Of a DNA stretch of 64,000 bases, positions 28,841 through 37,112 are shown one piece after another. Under the pieces are notes generated by a model. It made no database searches, was not told the origin of the DNA, and saw only the letters and a list, made by a program, of their open reading frames with translations. The stretch's first letter is position 1, and each line of letters opens with the position of its first letter. The DNA is from Chroococcidiopsis sp. TS-821 (GTDB lineage Bacteria > Cyanobacteriota > Cyanobacteriia > Cyanobacteriales > Chroococcidiopsidaceae), in NCBI RefSeq assembly GCF_002939305.1, contig NZ_MVDI01000003.1, forward strand, positions 1 through 64,000, written 5' to 3'. Both the position numbers and the translations under genes were made by a program.

Positions 28841-29572
28841 ATGAACTCGCATAAAAACATCACTAGTAATTATAGCCACCTCCCCACTTCTCTCAGCACA
28901 GCTTTGACCGATCTAGAGGAAACAACAACTCAAATCCATGCAGAGGTAGCAGAAGTGGCAGACTTGTTACCGCAACCTTTGGATGAAACTGTACCAGTGT
29001 CTTCTCTACTGCAAAATCTGCTTTATCCACTGCTTGATTGTATTCGCCAAGTTCTCAAAGTCGATACGGTAGCAGTATTACTTTGTTCAGCAGACAAACA
29101 ATATTTGACTGTACGCGCAGCTTGTGGTTTGGAAGAAGAAGTTGTCGCAGGAATTCAAATCCCTATCGGCTCTGGCTTTGCAGGTAATATTGCTGCTAAG
29201 CGTGAATTGATAATTGTTGATGATTTATCTCAAGTAAACGTATTCAGTCCAATTCTACGCCACAAAGGACTTCAGTCGATGTTAGGTTTGCCATTAATAG
29301 CAAACAACCAAGTAATAGGAGTTTTTCATATTGGAACATTTCACTCGCGCCGATTTAGTGTAGACGAAGTGCAAATACTTAATGCTGTTGCAGATCGTCT
29401 TGGAACAATAAGCGATCGCCTATTGACACTACGCGCATCACGCCAAGACTTGGATATACAAATCTTGCACCAACAAAGTCATCGGGTTAACTTTCAAAAT
29501 TGCTTGGCGGTAGCGCAAGCGTTTCTTTTATACCTGAGTAGCTCATTTAATTTAGAATACTCTGTTGCATAA
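28841..29572 (+). CDS. Stand-alone GAF-domain protein
   Basis: A 243-residue protein whose single recognisable domain is a GAF fold at about residues 65-200 (VDTVAVLLCSADKQYLTVRA, GSGFAGNIAAKRELIIVDD, MLGLPLIANNQVIGVFHIG). There is no kinase, cyclase or DNA-binding domain. No Cys-His chromophore motif is present, so a bilin is unlikely. Such proteins sense small molecules or redox state or assist another protein. It stands between the carrier-thioesterase gene and an SGNH hydrolase gene, so it may regulate them (inference). Confidence 0.75.
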   Translation: MNSHKNITSNYSHLPTSLSTALTDLEETTTQIHAEVAEVADLLPQPLDETVPVSSLLQNLLYPLLDCIRQVLKVDTVAVLLCSADKQYLTVRAACGLEEEVVAGIQIPIGSGFAGNIAAKRELIIVDDLSQVNVFSPILRHKGLQSMLGLPLIANNQVIGVFHIGTFHSRRFSVDEVQILNAVADRLGTISDRLLTLRASRQDLDIQILHQQSHRVNFQNCLAVAQAFLLYLSSSFNLEYSVA

Positions 29573-29616
29573 TATTTCAAGGAGAAAAACGGTTTTTATG
29601 ATGTTGTGTATGGAAG

Positions 29617-29650
29617 AAGAGTAGTACTAAAAGTACTGCTCTTTACTCGT
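29617..29650 (+). terminator. Terminator-like hairpin after the GAF gene
   Basis: The arms at 29617-29628 and 29632-29643 pair over 12 positions (one G-U) around a three-base loop. T-rich bases follow, but the U tract is interrupted. The inner AGTACT..AGTACT palindrome resembles a cyanobacterial LexA box, but the spacing is off by one, so termination is the better reading. Confidence 0.45.
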
Positions 29651-29678
29651 TTTGAGTATTTGACACTATTCACCATAT

Positions 29679-30653
29679 ATGAGCATGAGCAAAAAAATCT
29701 TGCATCGATTGATGCAATATAGCATTTTTACAAAAGTTATTTATCTATTGTATTATAGTCATGTTATTAATATTACTATTATCAATATCTCACTCAAAAA
29801 TAAGCTAGCTCAAACCTCGTATAAAAAAAACAATAGTTTTACTTTAACTCCAGTAAAAGTTAACATTTCAGCTAATTATATTGAGACTAATAGTTGCGGT
29901 GATGCACCAGCAAACAAGAATGCGATCGCTGATTTAGAAGAGAAATGTACTTTTATTCCTGAATACCATGCACCACTAAAAATTATGCTTCTGGGCGACT
30001 CTATTACCCACGGAGTCAAAGGAATAGATGATAGAGATAGTGGTGGCTACCGCCCAGAACTATGGCAAAAGTTTATTGCTGATGGATTACCAGTAAAGTT
30101 TGTTGGCTCAAAAACTAATGGTCCTGAAAACCTTGGAGATAAAACGCATGAAGGTCATCCTGGTTGGACAATAAAACAAATTGCTGCATCAATTGATACC
30201 TGGCTGAATACTACCCAGCCTGACTTGATTCTATTGATGCTCGGTACCAATGATACGAGTAGAAGTTCGCTTAAAACAATGATCGAAGATTTTAGTAATC
30301 TACTCGATAAAATTACTGCTTGTTGTCCTAAAGCCCAACTACTTGTTGCTTCAATTCCACCTATTCATCCTGCAGCCAAACCAGCAATTCGCAGTTTACG
30401 TGGAATGTATTTCAATGCGGCAATTCCTAGTATTGTTTCTTCTAAAAAAGCCCAAGGTAAAAAATTACATTTTGTAGATATGCAAAGCTTGAGTATTCAA
30501 GACTTGACATCTTCGTTCTCCCTTGATTTAGACAGAGGATTACATCCCAACACGCAGGGTTATCACAAAATTGCTAGTCTTTGGCACGATGCTGTGCTAA
30601 AAGTTCTTAGCGATCGCCAAGCTAACTTAGCTTGCTTGCGTTCTCAACGCTAA
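29679..30653 (+). CDS. SGNH/GDSL-type hydrolase, membrane-anchored or secreted
   Basis: A 324-residue esterase-like protein. A hydrophobic N-terminal segment (about residues 14-36) should act as a signal anchor. The SGNH blocks are in order: I MLLGDSITHG (nucleophile Ser), III LILLMLGTNDTSR (Asn), and V LDRGLHPNTQGYHKIA (Asp and His). This set matches acetylxylan-esterase/CE-like hydrolases that deacetylate polysaccharides. In this cluster it may remove acyl groups from the exported glycan. AT-rich codon use sets it apart from the lyase and ligase genes. Confidence 0.82.
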   Translation: MSMSKKILHRLMQYSIFTKVIYLLYYSHVINITIINISLKNKLAQTSYKKNNSFTLTPVKVNISANYIETNSCGDAPANKNAIADLEEKCTFIPEYHAPLKIMLLGDSITHGVKGIDDRDSGGYRPELWQKFIADGLPVKFVGSKTNGPENLGDKTHEGHPGWTIKQIAASIDTWLNTTQPDLILLMLGTNDTSRSSLKTMIEDFSNLLDKITACCPKAQLLVASIPPIHPAAKPAIRSLRGMYFNAAIPSIVSSKKAQGKKLHFVDMQSLSIQDLTSSFSLDLDRGLHPNTQGYHKIASLWHDAVLKVLSDRQANLACLRSQR

Positions 30654-30681
30654 TGTGTAAAAATTAATATTTCAAGAATTT

Positions 30682-31683
30682 ATGCAATCAAATATCATAC
30701 ATAAAACTTCAATAAAAGACAAAAAAGAGCACCCGATTGTTAGCGTTGGATTACCTGTTTATAACGGAGAAGATTTACTAGAAAAAGCCTTAAAATCAAT
30801 TTTATCACAAACTTATTCTAATTTTGAACTGATTATTTCTGATAATGCATCAACTGATAAAACTAGAGCAATCTGCGAAGCTTATGCAGCCAAGGATTCT
30901 CGAATTAAATACTTTCGTAATGAAAAGAATATTGGAGGACATAATAACTTCAACCGCGTTTTTGAACTAGCAACAGGTAAGTACTTCAAGTGGGCGGCAC
31001 ATGACGATCTATGTGCACCTGATTTTATAGAAAAATGTGTCGATGCACTTGAAACAAATCCATCAGTTGTTTTATGTTATCCTAGAGCTAAACTAATCAA
31101 CGAACGCGAAGAAGTTTTACCGAATAATTGTGATGAGAATCCGTTCCTGACAAACTCATCAAAACCTCATATCCGCTTCCGCAATCTGATAATTGACTCG
31201 TTTGCTAAACCGCATCGCTGTTTACAGCTATTTGGAGTCATGCGTCGAGATATGTTGGCAAAAACACCTTTATTAAGAAACTATCCTGGCGCAGATAAAG
31301 TTTTACTCGTCAAAATAGCGCTGCTTGGACAATATTACGAAGTTCCTGAATACTTATTTTTTAACCGCCACCATGCCCAACGTGCGAGTAAAGCGCTATC
31401 AAATCCCTATTTACGTGCCACGTGGCTTGACCCAAGTTTGAAAGCTGGCAAACTCGTCTTTCCTCAAGGAAGAGTTTTTTTAGGATACATCAATTCTATC
31501 AACACTACTTCTTTAAGTTTATACCAAAAAATTTGTTGCTATTTGTATTTGTTTCACTGGTTATTGAAATACAAAAACGCACTTTTCAAAGAATTAATTA
31601 AAGCAGCAATATGGCCTATTTACTTCTCGATACAACGTAGAAGACTTGTCAAATCAAATCCCGAAAACGTTCCTTCTAGCTAA
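30682..31683 (+). CDS. Family 2 glycosyltransferase
   Basis: A 333-residue GT-A protein: IVSVGLPVYNGEDLLEKAL, FELIISDNASTDKTRAIC and FKWAAHDDLCAPDFI (DD metal site), then SFAKPHRCLQLFGVMRR. It resembles rhamnosyl- or hexosyl-transferases of O-antigen clusters. The basic, aromatic C-terminus (from about residue 270) may contact the membrane. Its stop is 11 bases before the RmlC-like epimerase start, so the two are probably co-transcribed. Confidence 0.85.
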   Translation: MQSNIIHKTSIKDKKEHPIVSVGLPVYNGEDLLEKALKSILSQTYSNFELIISDNASTDKTRAICEAYAAKDSRIKYFRNEKNIGGHNNFNRVFELATGKYFKWAAHDDLCAPDFIEKCVDALETNPSVVLCYPRAKLINEREEVLPNNCDENPFLTNSSKPHIRFRNLIIDSFAKPHRCLQLFGVMRRDMLAKTPLLRNYPGADKVLLVKIALLGQYYEVPEYLFFNRHHAQRASKALSNPYLRATWLDPSLKAGKLVFPQGRVFLGYINSINTTSLSLYQKICCYLYLFHWLLKYKNALFKELIKAAIWPIYFSIQRRRLVKSNPENVPSS

Positions 31684-31694
31684 CGGAGAACAGC

Positions 31695-32246
31695 ATGAAA
31701 TTTACTCAAACACCACTTGATGGTGCATACATCATTGATTTAGAAGAAAAACCTGACCATCGCGGTTTTTTTGCCCGCACCTATTGTGCTGAAGAATTCG
31801 CTGCCTACGGACTGAAAGCCACCGTCGCTCAATGCAACTTATCGTTTAACCACTACAAAGGAACGCTGCGCGGCATGCACTATCAAGTCTTCCCGGCGTG
31901 TGAAACGAAACTAGTGCGTTGTATCGCTGGGGCGATTTATGACGTGATTGTCGATATGCGTCCTGAGTCACCGACGTATTTGCAGCATTTTGGTGTCGAG
32001 TTAACCGCACAAAACCGTCGGGCGTTGTATGTTCCAGAGATGTTTGCCCACGGGTATCAAGCACTGACCGATGGTGCAGAAGTGGTGTATCAGGTGGGCG
32101 AGTTTTACACGCCTGGCTATGAGCGTGGGTTGCGTTATGATGACCCGGTTTTAGCGATTGATTGGCCACTACCAGTTAGTGAGATTTCTGCCAAAGATGC
32201 TTCTTGGGCTTTGTTGGATTCTTTGCTTGTAGGTAGCTATGCTTAA
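31695..32246 (+). CDS. rfbC: dTDP-4-dehydrorhamnose 3,5-epimerase family (RmlC)
   Basis: A 183-residue cupin. The start DGAYIIDLEEKPDHRGFFAR and the block NLSFNHYKGTLRGMHYQ, with catalytic His in GMHYQ, are diagnostic. VRCIAGAIYDVIVDMRPESP and MFAHGYQALTDGAEVVYQVG supply the Asp and the Tyr of the active site. It makes dTDP-4-keto-rhamnose from the 6-deoxy-4-keto intermediate; RmlA, RmlB and RmlD are not in this window. Local GC content is higher than in its neighbours. ATG 31695 follows AACGGAGAACAGC. Confidence 0.88.
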   Translation: MKFTQTPLDGAYIIDLEEKPDHRGFFARTYCAEEFAAYGLKATVAQCNLSFNHYKGTLRGMHYQVFPACETKLVRCIAGAIYDVIVDMRPESPTYLQHFGVELTAQNRRALYVPEMFAHGYQALTDGAEVVYQVGEFYTPGYERGLRYDDPVLAIDWPLPVSEISAKDASWALLDSLLVGSYA

Positions 32247-32745
32247 GTCTAGACCAGGATGCTTGCAAATTAAGTAGGTGGAATTGGATATTATACGCGT
32301 TGAGAGCAGGTAATTGGTAACAGGAAGGCTTTTAGCATTTGGCAATTAGCATTTAGCCACATAGATGCTTGACCGACGTTTTGCTTGGGAAACTAAAGGC
32401 GGCTGCGCTGGTTACCAATAATCGACTACTTAGTTCATTACTTAAATTGCACCAGAACTAAGTAAAGGCTGCATTATCCCTCTAGCAGGATATTTATCGA
32501 TCCTATCTCCTTTCTCCCAAAAGGCTCATTAAATTTGGCTAGATAGACAAAAGCCACTATGGCATTAGTGGCTCGACTTTACCATTCAAGGTCTGAAATA
32601 GAGTTTTTTGTAAGTTACCACATTAACGCAATCGCTGACTAGCTTAAACGTTACTCAGGCTAGCCTGCGTTCGGCAACGGATCGTGCATCAAGAAAATTT
32701 GTAGTGCATTGTAACACATTGACTGTGCATTTTTTGGAGATAGGT
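32247..32745 (+). other. Long spacer between the epimerase and the priming transferase
   Basis: About 500 bases without a credible gene. Early on there are short repeats of the type GGTAATTGGTAACAGG and AGCATTTGGCAATTAGCATTTAGCC (32306-32357), common in cyanobacterial spacers. A perfect 8-pair hairpin at 32552-32573 (AGCCACTA and TAGTGGCT, 6-base loop) may end the upstream transcript, though no long T tract follows. The ribosome site GGAGATAGGT sits before ATG 32746. Confidence 0.4.
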
Positions 32746-33459
32746 ATGTCTTCCCCAAATTTTATTCCTAGTCCAACTTCAGAAGTAAGTGTAAGCTCTT
32801 TGTATCAAGTGCCCATTCTGCAAGTGCGGTCGTGGCACTACATACTGCAATGTTTCAGTAAAAGAATTATTGATTTTCTTGGTGCTGGATTAGGAGTACT
32901 GTTTTTAAGTCCACTTTTACTGGCGATCGCCCTACTAATTCGTTTAGATTCTCCTGGACCAATTTTCTTTCGCCAGCATCGTATAGGACGAAATGGTAAA
33001 GCTTTCGTCATTTGGAAGTTTCGTACAATGGAGGTTAATGCAGAGGAAAAACTCAAAGAACTTGAGCAACTAAATGAGTCCGAAGGTGGCGTCTTATTCA
33101 AAATGAAAGAAGATCCACGCGTAACTCGTATCGGTAAATTCTTGCGCCGGACAAGTTTAGATGAGCTACCACAACTATTTAATGTATTGCAAGGCAGCAT
33201 GAGCTTAGTAGGTCCTCGCCCTTTGCAGTTCAGAGACTACTACCTTGCGATCAAAGACTATCACGAAGACATGATGCAAAGAGCAACCATGTTACCTGGT
33301 GTGACAGGGTTGTGGCAGGTTAGTGGACGCAGTGAGGTCACTTTTAACGATATGCTCAAAATGGATCTGTTCTATCAAGAAAACTGGTCTTTCTGGTTAG
33401 ACTTACGTATCCTCTGGCAAACAGTTTTAGTTGTTTTATTACGTAAGGGTGCTTATTAA
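32746..33459 (+). CDS. Polyprenyl-phosphate sugar-phosphotransferase (WcaJ/ExoY type)
   Basis: A 237-residue priming enzyme that would move a sugar-1-phosphate from a UDP-sugar to undecaprenyl phosphate at the inner membrane. The transmembrane segment IIDFLGAGLGVLFLSPLLLA (about residues 41-60) is followed by LDSPGPIFFRQHRIGRNGK, FVIWKFRTME, RVTRIGKFLRRTSLDELPQL and GSMSLVGPRP. GVTGLWQVSGRS and a basic C-terminus close the family pattern. It is the short form, without the four extra N-terminal helices. The presence of a priming enzyme implies a Wzx/Wzy- or ABC-dependent polymer. Confidence 0.93.
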   Translation: MSSPNFIPSPTSEVSVSSLYQVPILQVRSWHYILQCFSKRIIDFLGAGLGVLFLSPLLLAIALLIRLDSPGPIFFRQHRIGRNGKAFVIWKFRTMEVNAEEKLKELEQLNESEGGVLFKMKEDPRVTRIGKFLRRTSLDELPQLFNVLQGSMSLVGPRPLQFRDYYLAIKDYHEDMMQRATMLPGVTGLWQVSGRSEVTFNDMLKMDLFYQENWSFWLDLRILWQTVLVVLLRKGAY

Positions 33460-33925
33460 CTCAAAAAAACAAGTGTTGAGTTTGTTGCCAGATAGAGTGC
33501 GTGAGTTTACTAAATAGTTAGTACACAACTTGTTAGTACTTTTGAGAGTAGTGTGATATAGCGCTCAGGATAGAGGATAGTATGAGTAGTATCACTTCAC
33601 TAATTTAGGTTTACTCGGTAGGTCAAATAGTCTTAAATTTAAATGTGGGATAGGTATCTTGTTGAGCGTTAAAATTACCAAGATAACTATCTCGCATTTA
33701 ACTAAATTGACTGCCTAGCCAATCTTTAAACTTCTCATACAAAATTGACTGTACCTAAGTATAAATCATCATTTGACTGATATTATCATGCTTTAAATAG
33801 GCTATACATGTGTTCTTTAGAACACGCGATTTACCTTAAGATAAAAACACTTCAAAATTTAGAAAATCAGGGTTAGCAAATGTTTTGAATTGACTATAAA
33901 AATACAAAAGGATAGGTAACCCACT
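33460..33925 (+). other. Spacer with a long inverted repeat
   Basis: 466 AT-rich bases without a gene. A 23-pair inverted repeat (33639-33661 with 33679-33701; see the separate repeat entry) dominates the middle. Weak promoter-like TTGACT boxes occur at 33742 and 33774 ahead of the glycosyltransferase at 33926. The pair GTGATA (33551 area) and TATCAC (33589 area) is a lesser dyad. Confidence 0.4.
33639..33701. repeat. 23-bp imperfect inverted repeat (long hairpin)
   Basis: The left arm 33639-33661 ends ATAGGTATCTTG and the right arm 33679-33701 starts CAAGATAACTATC. The arms pair over 23 positions, with one mismatch and two G-U pairs in the plus-strand RNA. The loop is 17 bases. No T run follows, so this is not a classical terminator. 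It could be a miniature repeat, an RNA processing site or a bidirectional stop. Confidence 0.65.
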
Positions 33926-34792
33926 ATGGAGAAGGAGCGAGTTAGAGTTTTTATTGGTTCAGGAGAAGCCAGTCTGCTAGAAAGAAAAACTTTGATTTAC
34001 TCTTTACGCAAGCACTCCCAAAGAGAACTGGATATTTATGTATTAAATGGTACGCATAATTCTATTAGCTTAAATGATAGCGAGCCTTTTTTGGCTCCCA
34101 TGTCACTAAAGATTAAGTATCGCAATGCAACTGAGTTTAGTCTTTATAGGTTCATCATTCCTGAAGTTTGCAACTATCAGGGAAAAGCCATTTATGTAGA
34201 CTCTGATATAGTGTCCCTTACAGATATAGGTCAGCTCTTCGATACACCTATGAATGGGTGTGATTTTTTAGCGAAAAAAGGAGCACAAAAAGGATATCGA
34301 GGTAGCAATTTTTGGGGTCTCAGTGTCATGTTAATTGATTGCGAGAAATCTCGATTTGATTTGGAAAAAATTTTTAGTGAAATTGACCAAAAATTGTATA
34401 CTCAGACCGATTTTATGGTTATGAACCAAACGTTTCTCTCTCATCACCCGTATACTATTGGAGAGCTAGATCCTGGTTGGAATATGCTTGACACTTGGGA
34501 TAAAAACACCAAGCTCATTCACTACACAGGACTTTTCAGTCAACCTTGGAAATACCCAAATCATCCGTATGGCAACATATGGTTTAAGTACTTTAATGAG
34601 GCGGTTGCGTCTGGTTATATTACCAAAGAAGATATTTCTATAAGTTTACACAGAGCATATGTGAGAAAAGACTTGTTAAAGGGAAATTATTCTTTATGGG
34701 GGCGCGAGCAGAATTATATTAAACAGTTTGTGCGATCGCTTAAGTCTTCAAAAAAGAAGAAAGAGATAGAATCTAACACTACGAATATGTAA
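33926..34792 (+). CDS. Family 8-like glycosyltransferase
   Basis: A 288-residue GT-A protein. Typical features are VRVFIGSGEASLLERKTLIY near the N-terminus, FSLYRFIIPEVC, and the metal-binding DxD in GKAIYVDSDIVSLTDI (about residues 88-103). LIHYTGLFSQPWKYPNHPYG in the C-terminal third, with an HxxG-like His, fits the LPS-type family 8 fold. A Lys-rich C-terminus (SLKSSKKKKEIES) may bind the membrane. It is the last gene of the long plus-strand polysaccharide region, after which a terminator follows. Confidence 0.8.
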   Translation: MEKERVRVFIGSGEASLLERKTLIYSLRKHSQRELDIYVLNGTHNSISLNDSEPFLAPMSLKIKYRNATEFSLYRFIIPEVCNYQGKAIYVDSDIVSLTDIGQLFDTPMNGCDFLAKKGAQKGYRGSNFWGLSVMLIDCEKSRFDLEKIFSEIDQKLYTQTDFMVMNQTFLSHHPYTIGELDPGWNMLDTWDKNTKLIHYTGLFSQPWKYPNHPYGNIWFKYFNEAVASGYITKEDISISLHRAYVRKDLLKGNYSLWGREQNYIKQFVRSLKSSKKKKEIESNTTNM

Positions 34793-34838
34793 ACCTAATC
34801 ATTTCAGGTATTAATTGCAAACGAGCTAAAAACACGTT

Positions 34839-34895
34839 GCGTTGTAGCGATACACCAAAATACTCACTCAACTGCTACAACGCCTCTTTTTCTTT
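34839..34895. terminator. Terminator between convergent genes
   Basis: A perfect 10-pair stem joins GCGTTGTAGC (34839-34848) and GCTACAACGC (34874-34883), followed by CTCTTTTTCTTT. It lies between the plus-strand glycosyltransferase and the minus-strand gene ending at 34925, so it may serve both. The 25-base loop is long for an intrinsic terminator. Confidence 0.6.
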
Positions 34896-34924
34896 GTGTA
34901 ATAAAGATTTAACTTTTAGGAAGT

Positions 34925-35806
34925 TTACTTTGGCAGTTGAGTTATCGCTGGTGACAGCGTATTACTCGCAGCATTTCCACCAATAATTTGCAAGCGTTGA
35001 GTCACCATCGTCATTCCATCTCCCCGCACAACGATCGCAGAAATCCAGCGATTATTTCCAGCAGATGGAGCGCGACCTTGTTTAAAAATACCACCAGCAG
35101 AAAGTAGTTCTAATTCAACGGGGACAGGATTCAAATAAGTTCCTGGCTTGATTGGTTCTTCAATAACTGCGCCTAAGAGATAATCTTCTCCTAGTGGTTC
35201 TTGGACGATGGCATCAAAGTTAAACTGTTGTCCGGCTTTAACTTGTTGTGGCAATCTTACCTCAACTGTCGGCGGCTTTGCACCTGCCCTTAACATGCTG
35301 CGTTCCCACAAAATATCCTGGCGGACTATTTTGTCATTTTCAACTCGCTGGCGCGATCGAATCGTTGCATTGAATAGCAAGTTACGATTGTCTTGCACTT
35401 GACTACCGCTAATATTTGTGATTGTCTCAGCAACGATCGCGCGTCCCTCTGGCTTCCACGATTCTACACGGGTTGTATATCTCAGCTGCGGGTAGCGCTG
35501 CCAAAGTTGCGTTAATGACTGCGCCATCGTTTGGTGTGTTAAGCCGTCAGTATGGGTGAAATTCGTTGCGTAGTATTGCATGACAGCATTAACATTGTGC
35601 GCGTTAGCCGCTGCATCAATTCGTGCTAGTAGGTTTGTCAACGCGGGAGGCGCAGCAGCTGGTGTGGGTGTTGTTTGGGCTGGAGTGCGGTGCGCTTGCA
35701 GTACTAAACCTGAAGTCATCAAGAACAGTGCTACCCAACTACTCGCTGACGACTTGTTCTGAATAATCATCTGGACGCGGGTTAAAAAAAGCATAAAGTT
35801 ACGCAT
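34925..35806 (-). CDS. Secreted NTF2-like (SnoaL-fold) protein of unknown function
   Basis: A 293-residue protein with a signal peptide (hydrophobic run about residues 21-38, cleavage near AHRTPAQ). Residues about 55-165 read like an NTF2/SnoaL-type cone fold (ARIDAAANAHNVNAVMQYYA, then FTHTDGLTHQTMAQSLTQLW). The C-terminal part (PTVEVRLPQQVKAGQQFNFD) looks like a beta-sandwich. I do not recognise a specific function. The gene is divergent from murG, and the 82-base gap between them should hold both promoters. Confidence 0.55.
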   Translation of the reverse strand: MRNFMLFLTRVQMIIQNKSSASSWVALFLMTSGLVLQAHRTPAQTTPTPAAAPPALTNLLARIDAAANAHNVNAVMQYYATNFTHTDGLTHQTMAQSLTQLWQRYPQLRYTTRVESWKPEGRAIVAETITNISGSQVQDNRNLLFNATIRSRQRVENDKIVRQDILWERSMLRAGAKPPTVEVRLPQQVKAGQQFNFDAIVQEPLGEDYLLGAVIEEPIKPGTYLNPVPVELELLSAGGIFKQGRAPSAGNNRWISAIVVRGDGMTMVTQRLQIIGGNAASNTLSPAITQLPK

Positions 35807-35888
35807 CGGTGATAGCTTGATATGTGATTACTATAAAACAGTTAATTGTTTCATCTTAAGCTAACCTGGGCGTTGACTTGGTAACTCA

Positions 35889-36953
35889 ATGGCAACAAAA
35901 TTATTAATTGCGGCAAGTGGTACTGGCGGACATCTGTTTCCGGCGATCGCACTCGCTGAACAACTACCAGATTACGAAATTGAGTGGTTGGGCGTTCCGG
36001 ATCGCTTAGAAACACAGTTAGTTCCCACCCAATATCCACTACACAAAATCTCGGTTGCAGGATTTCAAGAACGCTTAGGCGTCAACACGCTACGCAATCT
36101 GAGTAAAATCGCGAAGTCAATTTTTCAAGTTCGTCAATTATTGCAACAAGGCTCATTTCAGGGTGTCTTCACAACAGGTGGTTACATCGCCGCTCCTGCT
36201 GTGCTTGCTGCGCGATCGCTCGGAATTCCCGTGATTCTCCACGAATCTAACGCCATTCCAGGAAAAGTTACGCGCTTTTTTAGCTCGTTTTGTACGGCTG
36301 TTGCGTTAGGCTTTGAACCCGCAGCCCAGTACTTACCGCGCATTCCCACAATTTATACGGGAACACCAGTGCGATCGCAGTTTTTAAGTTTGAAAGAACA
36401 ATTACCTCCACTCGCTTTCTCTATTCCCGAAGATGCTTTTCTCATCGTTGTTGTTGGTGGTAGCCAAGGCGCAGTTGCGGTGAATCAACTGATTCGTGAA
36501 TGCGCGCCAGCATGGTTAGACGCTGGAGTGTGGATTGTACACTTAACAGGAAACAACGATCCTGATGTCGCAAGTCTCCAACACCCGCAGTATTTTCCGC
36601 TACCTTTTTATGACAACATGGCAAGTTTATTGCACCGCGCAAATTTAGCGATCGGGCGATCGGGGGCTGGAACTGTTACCGAGTTAGCTATCACTCGCAA
36701 ACCTGCTATTTTTATTCCCTTCCCCGCAGCTGCGGAAGACCATCAATTCTACAATGCTCAAGTTTTAGCTGCATCGGGTGCGGCGATCGTCTTTCGCCAA
36801 AAAGAATTAACTCCTGCACTGTTGCAACGTCAAGTCTTGGAATTGTTACATTCACCCGCCGACTTACAGAAAATGGCTGCTGCTGCGGAAAAAATAGCAG
36901 TTCCTGATAGCGCTGAACGATTGGCGAAGTTAGTGCGCGAATTAGTACATTAG
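35889..36953 (+). CDS. murG: UDP-GlcNAc:lipid I N-acetylglucosaminyltransferase
   Basis: Makes lipid II of peptidoglycan at the inner face of the membrane. The 354-residue GT-B protein has the first glycine loop AASGTGGHLFPAIALAEQL, the second VFTTGGYIAAPAVLAA with HESNAIPGKVTRF, the linker VVVGGSQGAVAVNQ and the donor site IGRSGAGTVTELAI followed by PFPAAAEDHQFYNA. ATG 35889 is the natural start, nine bases after GTAACTC. Neighbouring mur genes are absent here, so it is not in a division cluster. Confidence 0.96.
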   Translation: MATKLLIAASGTGGHLFPAIALAEQLPDYEIEWLGVPDRLETQLVPTQYPLHKISVAGFQERLGVNTLRNLSKIAKSIFQVRQLLQQGSFQGVFTTGGYIAAPAVLAARSLGIPVILHESNAIPGKVTRFFSSFCTAVALGFEPAAQYLPRIPTIYTGTPVRSQFLSLKEQLPPLAFSIPEDAFLIVVVGGSQGAVAVNQLIRECAPAWLDAGVWIVHLTGNNDPDVASLQHPQYFPLPFYDNMASLLHRANLAIGRSGAGTVTELAITRKPAIFIPFPAAAEDHQFYNAQVLAASGAAIVFRQKELTPALLQRQVLELLHSPADLQKMAAAAEKIAVPDSAERLAKLVRELVH

Positions 36954-37026
36954 TATTATTTAAGGCAAAACGCTAAAATGTGGGTTAACAGTTCGACGCA
37001 GCACTGACAAACTTTGCGAGACAATT

Positions 37027-37111
37027 ATGCAAAGCGCGCAGCGATACTACACTCCAGAAGAATACTTGAAGTTAGAGGAGGCTGCTGAATACAAAAGTGA
37101 ATATGCTGCAA
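37027..37111 (+). pseudogene. 5' remnant of a Uma2-family endonuclease gene
   Basis: ATG 37027 begins a frame reading RYYTPEEYLKLEEAAEYKSE, the well-known start of cyanobacterial Uma2 (DUF820) nucleases, which normally run to about 190 residues. After about 28 codons the match stops, and the frame runs into the 3' end of the convergent sulfotransferase gene, ending at 37158. The breakpoint lies at about 37110. The catalytic part is missing, so this is a remnant. Confidence 0.7.
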
Positions 37112-37112
37112 C

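Noticed and set aside
29623-29637. AGTACT-AAA-AGTACT as a LexA box
   Set aside because: The spacing is one base longer than the cyanobacterial consensus I recall, and it forms the tip of a terminator-like hairpin.
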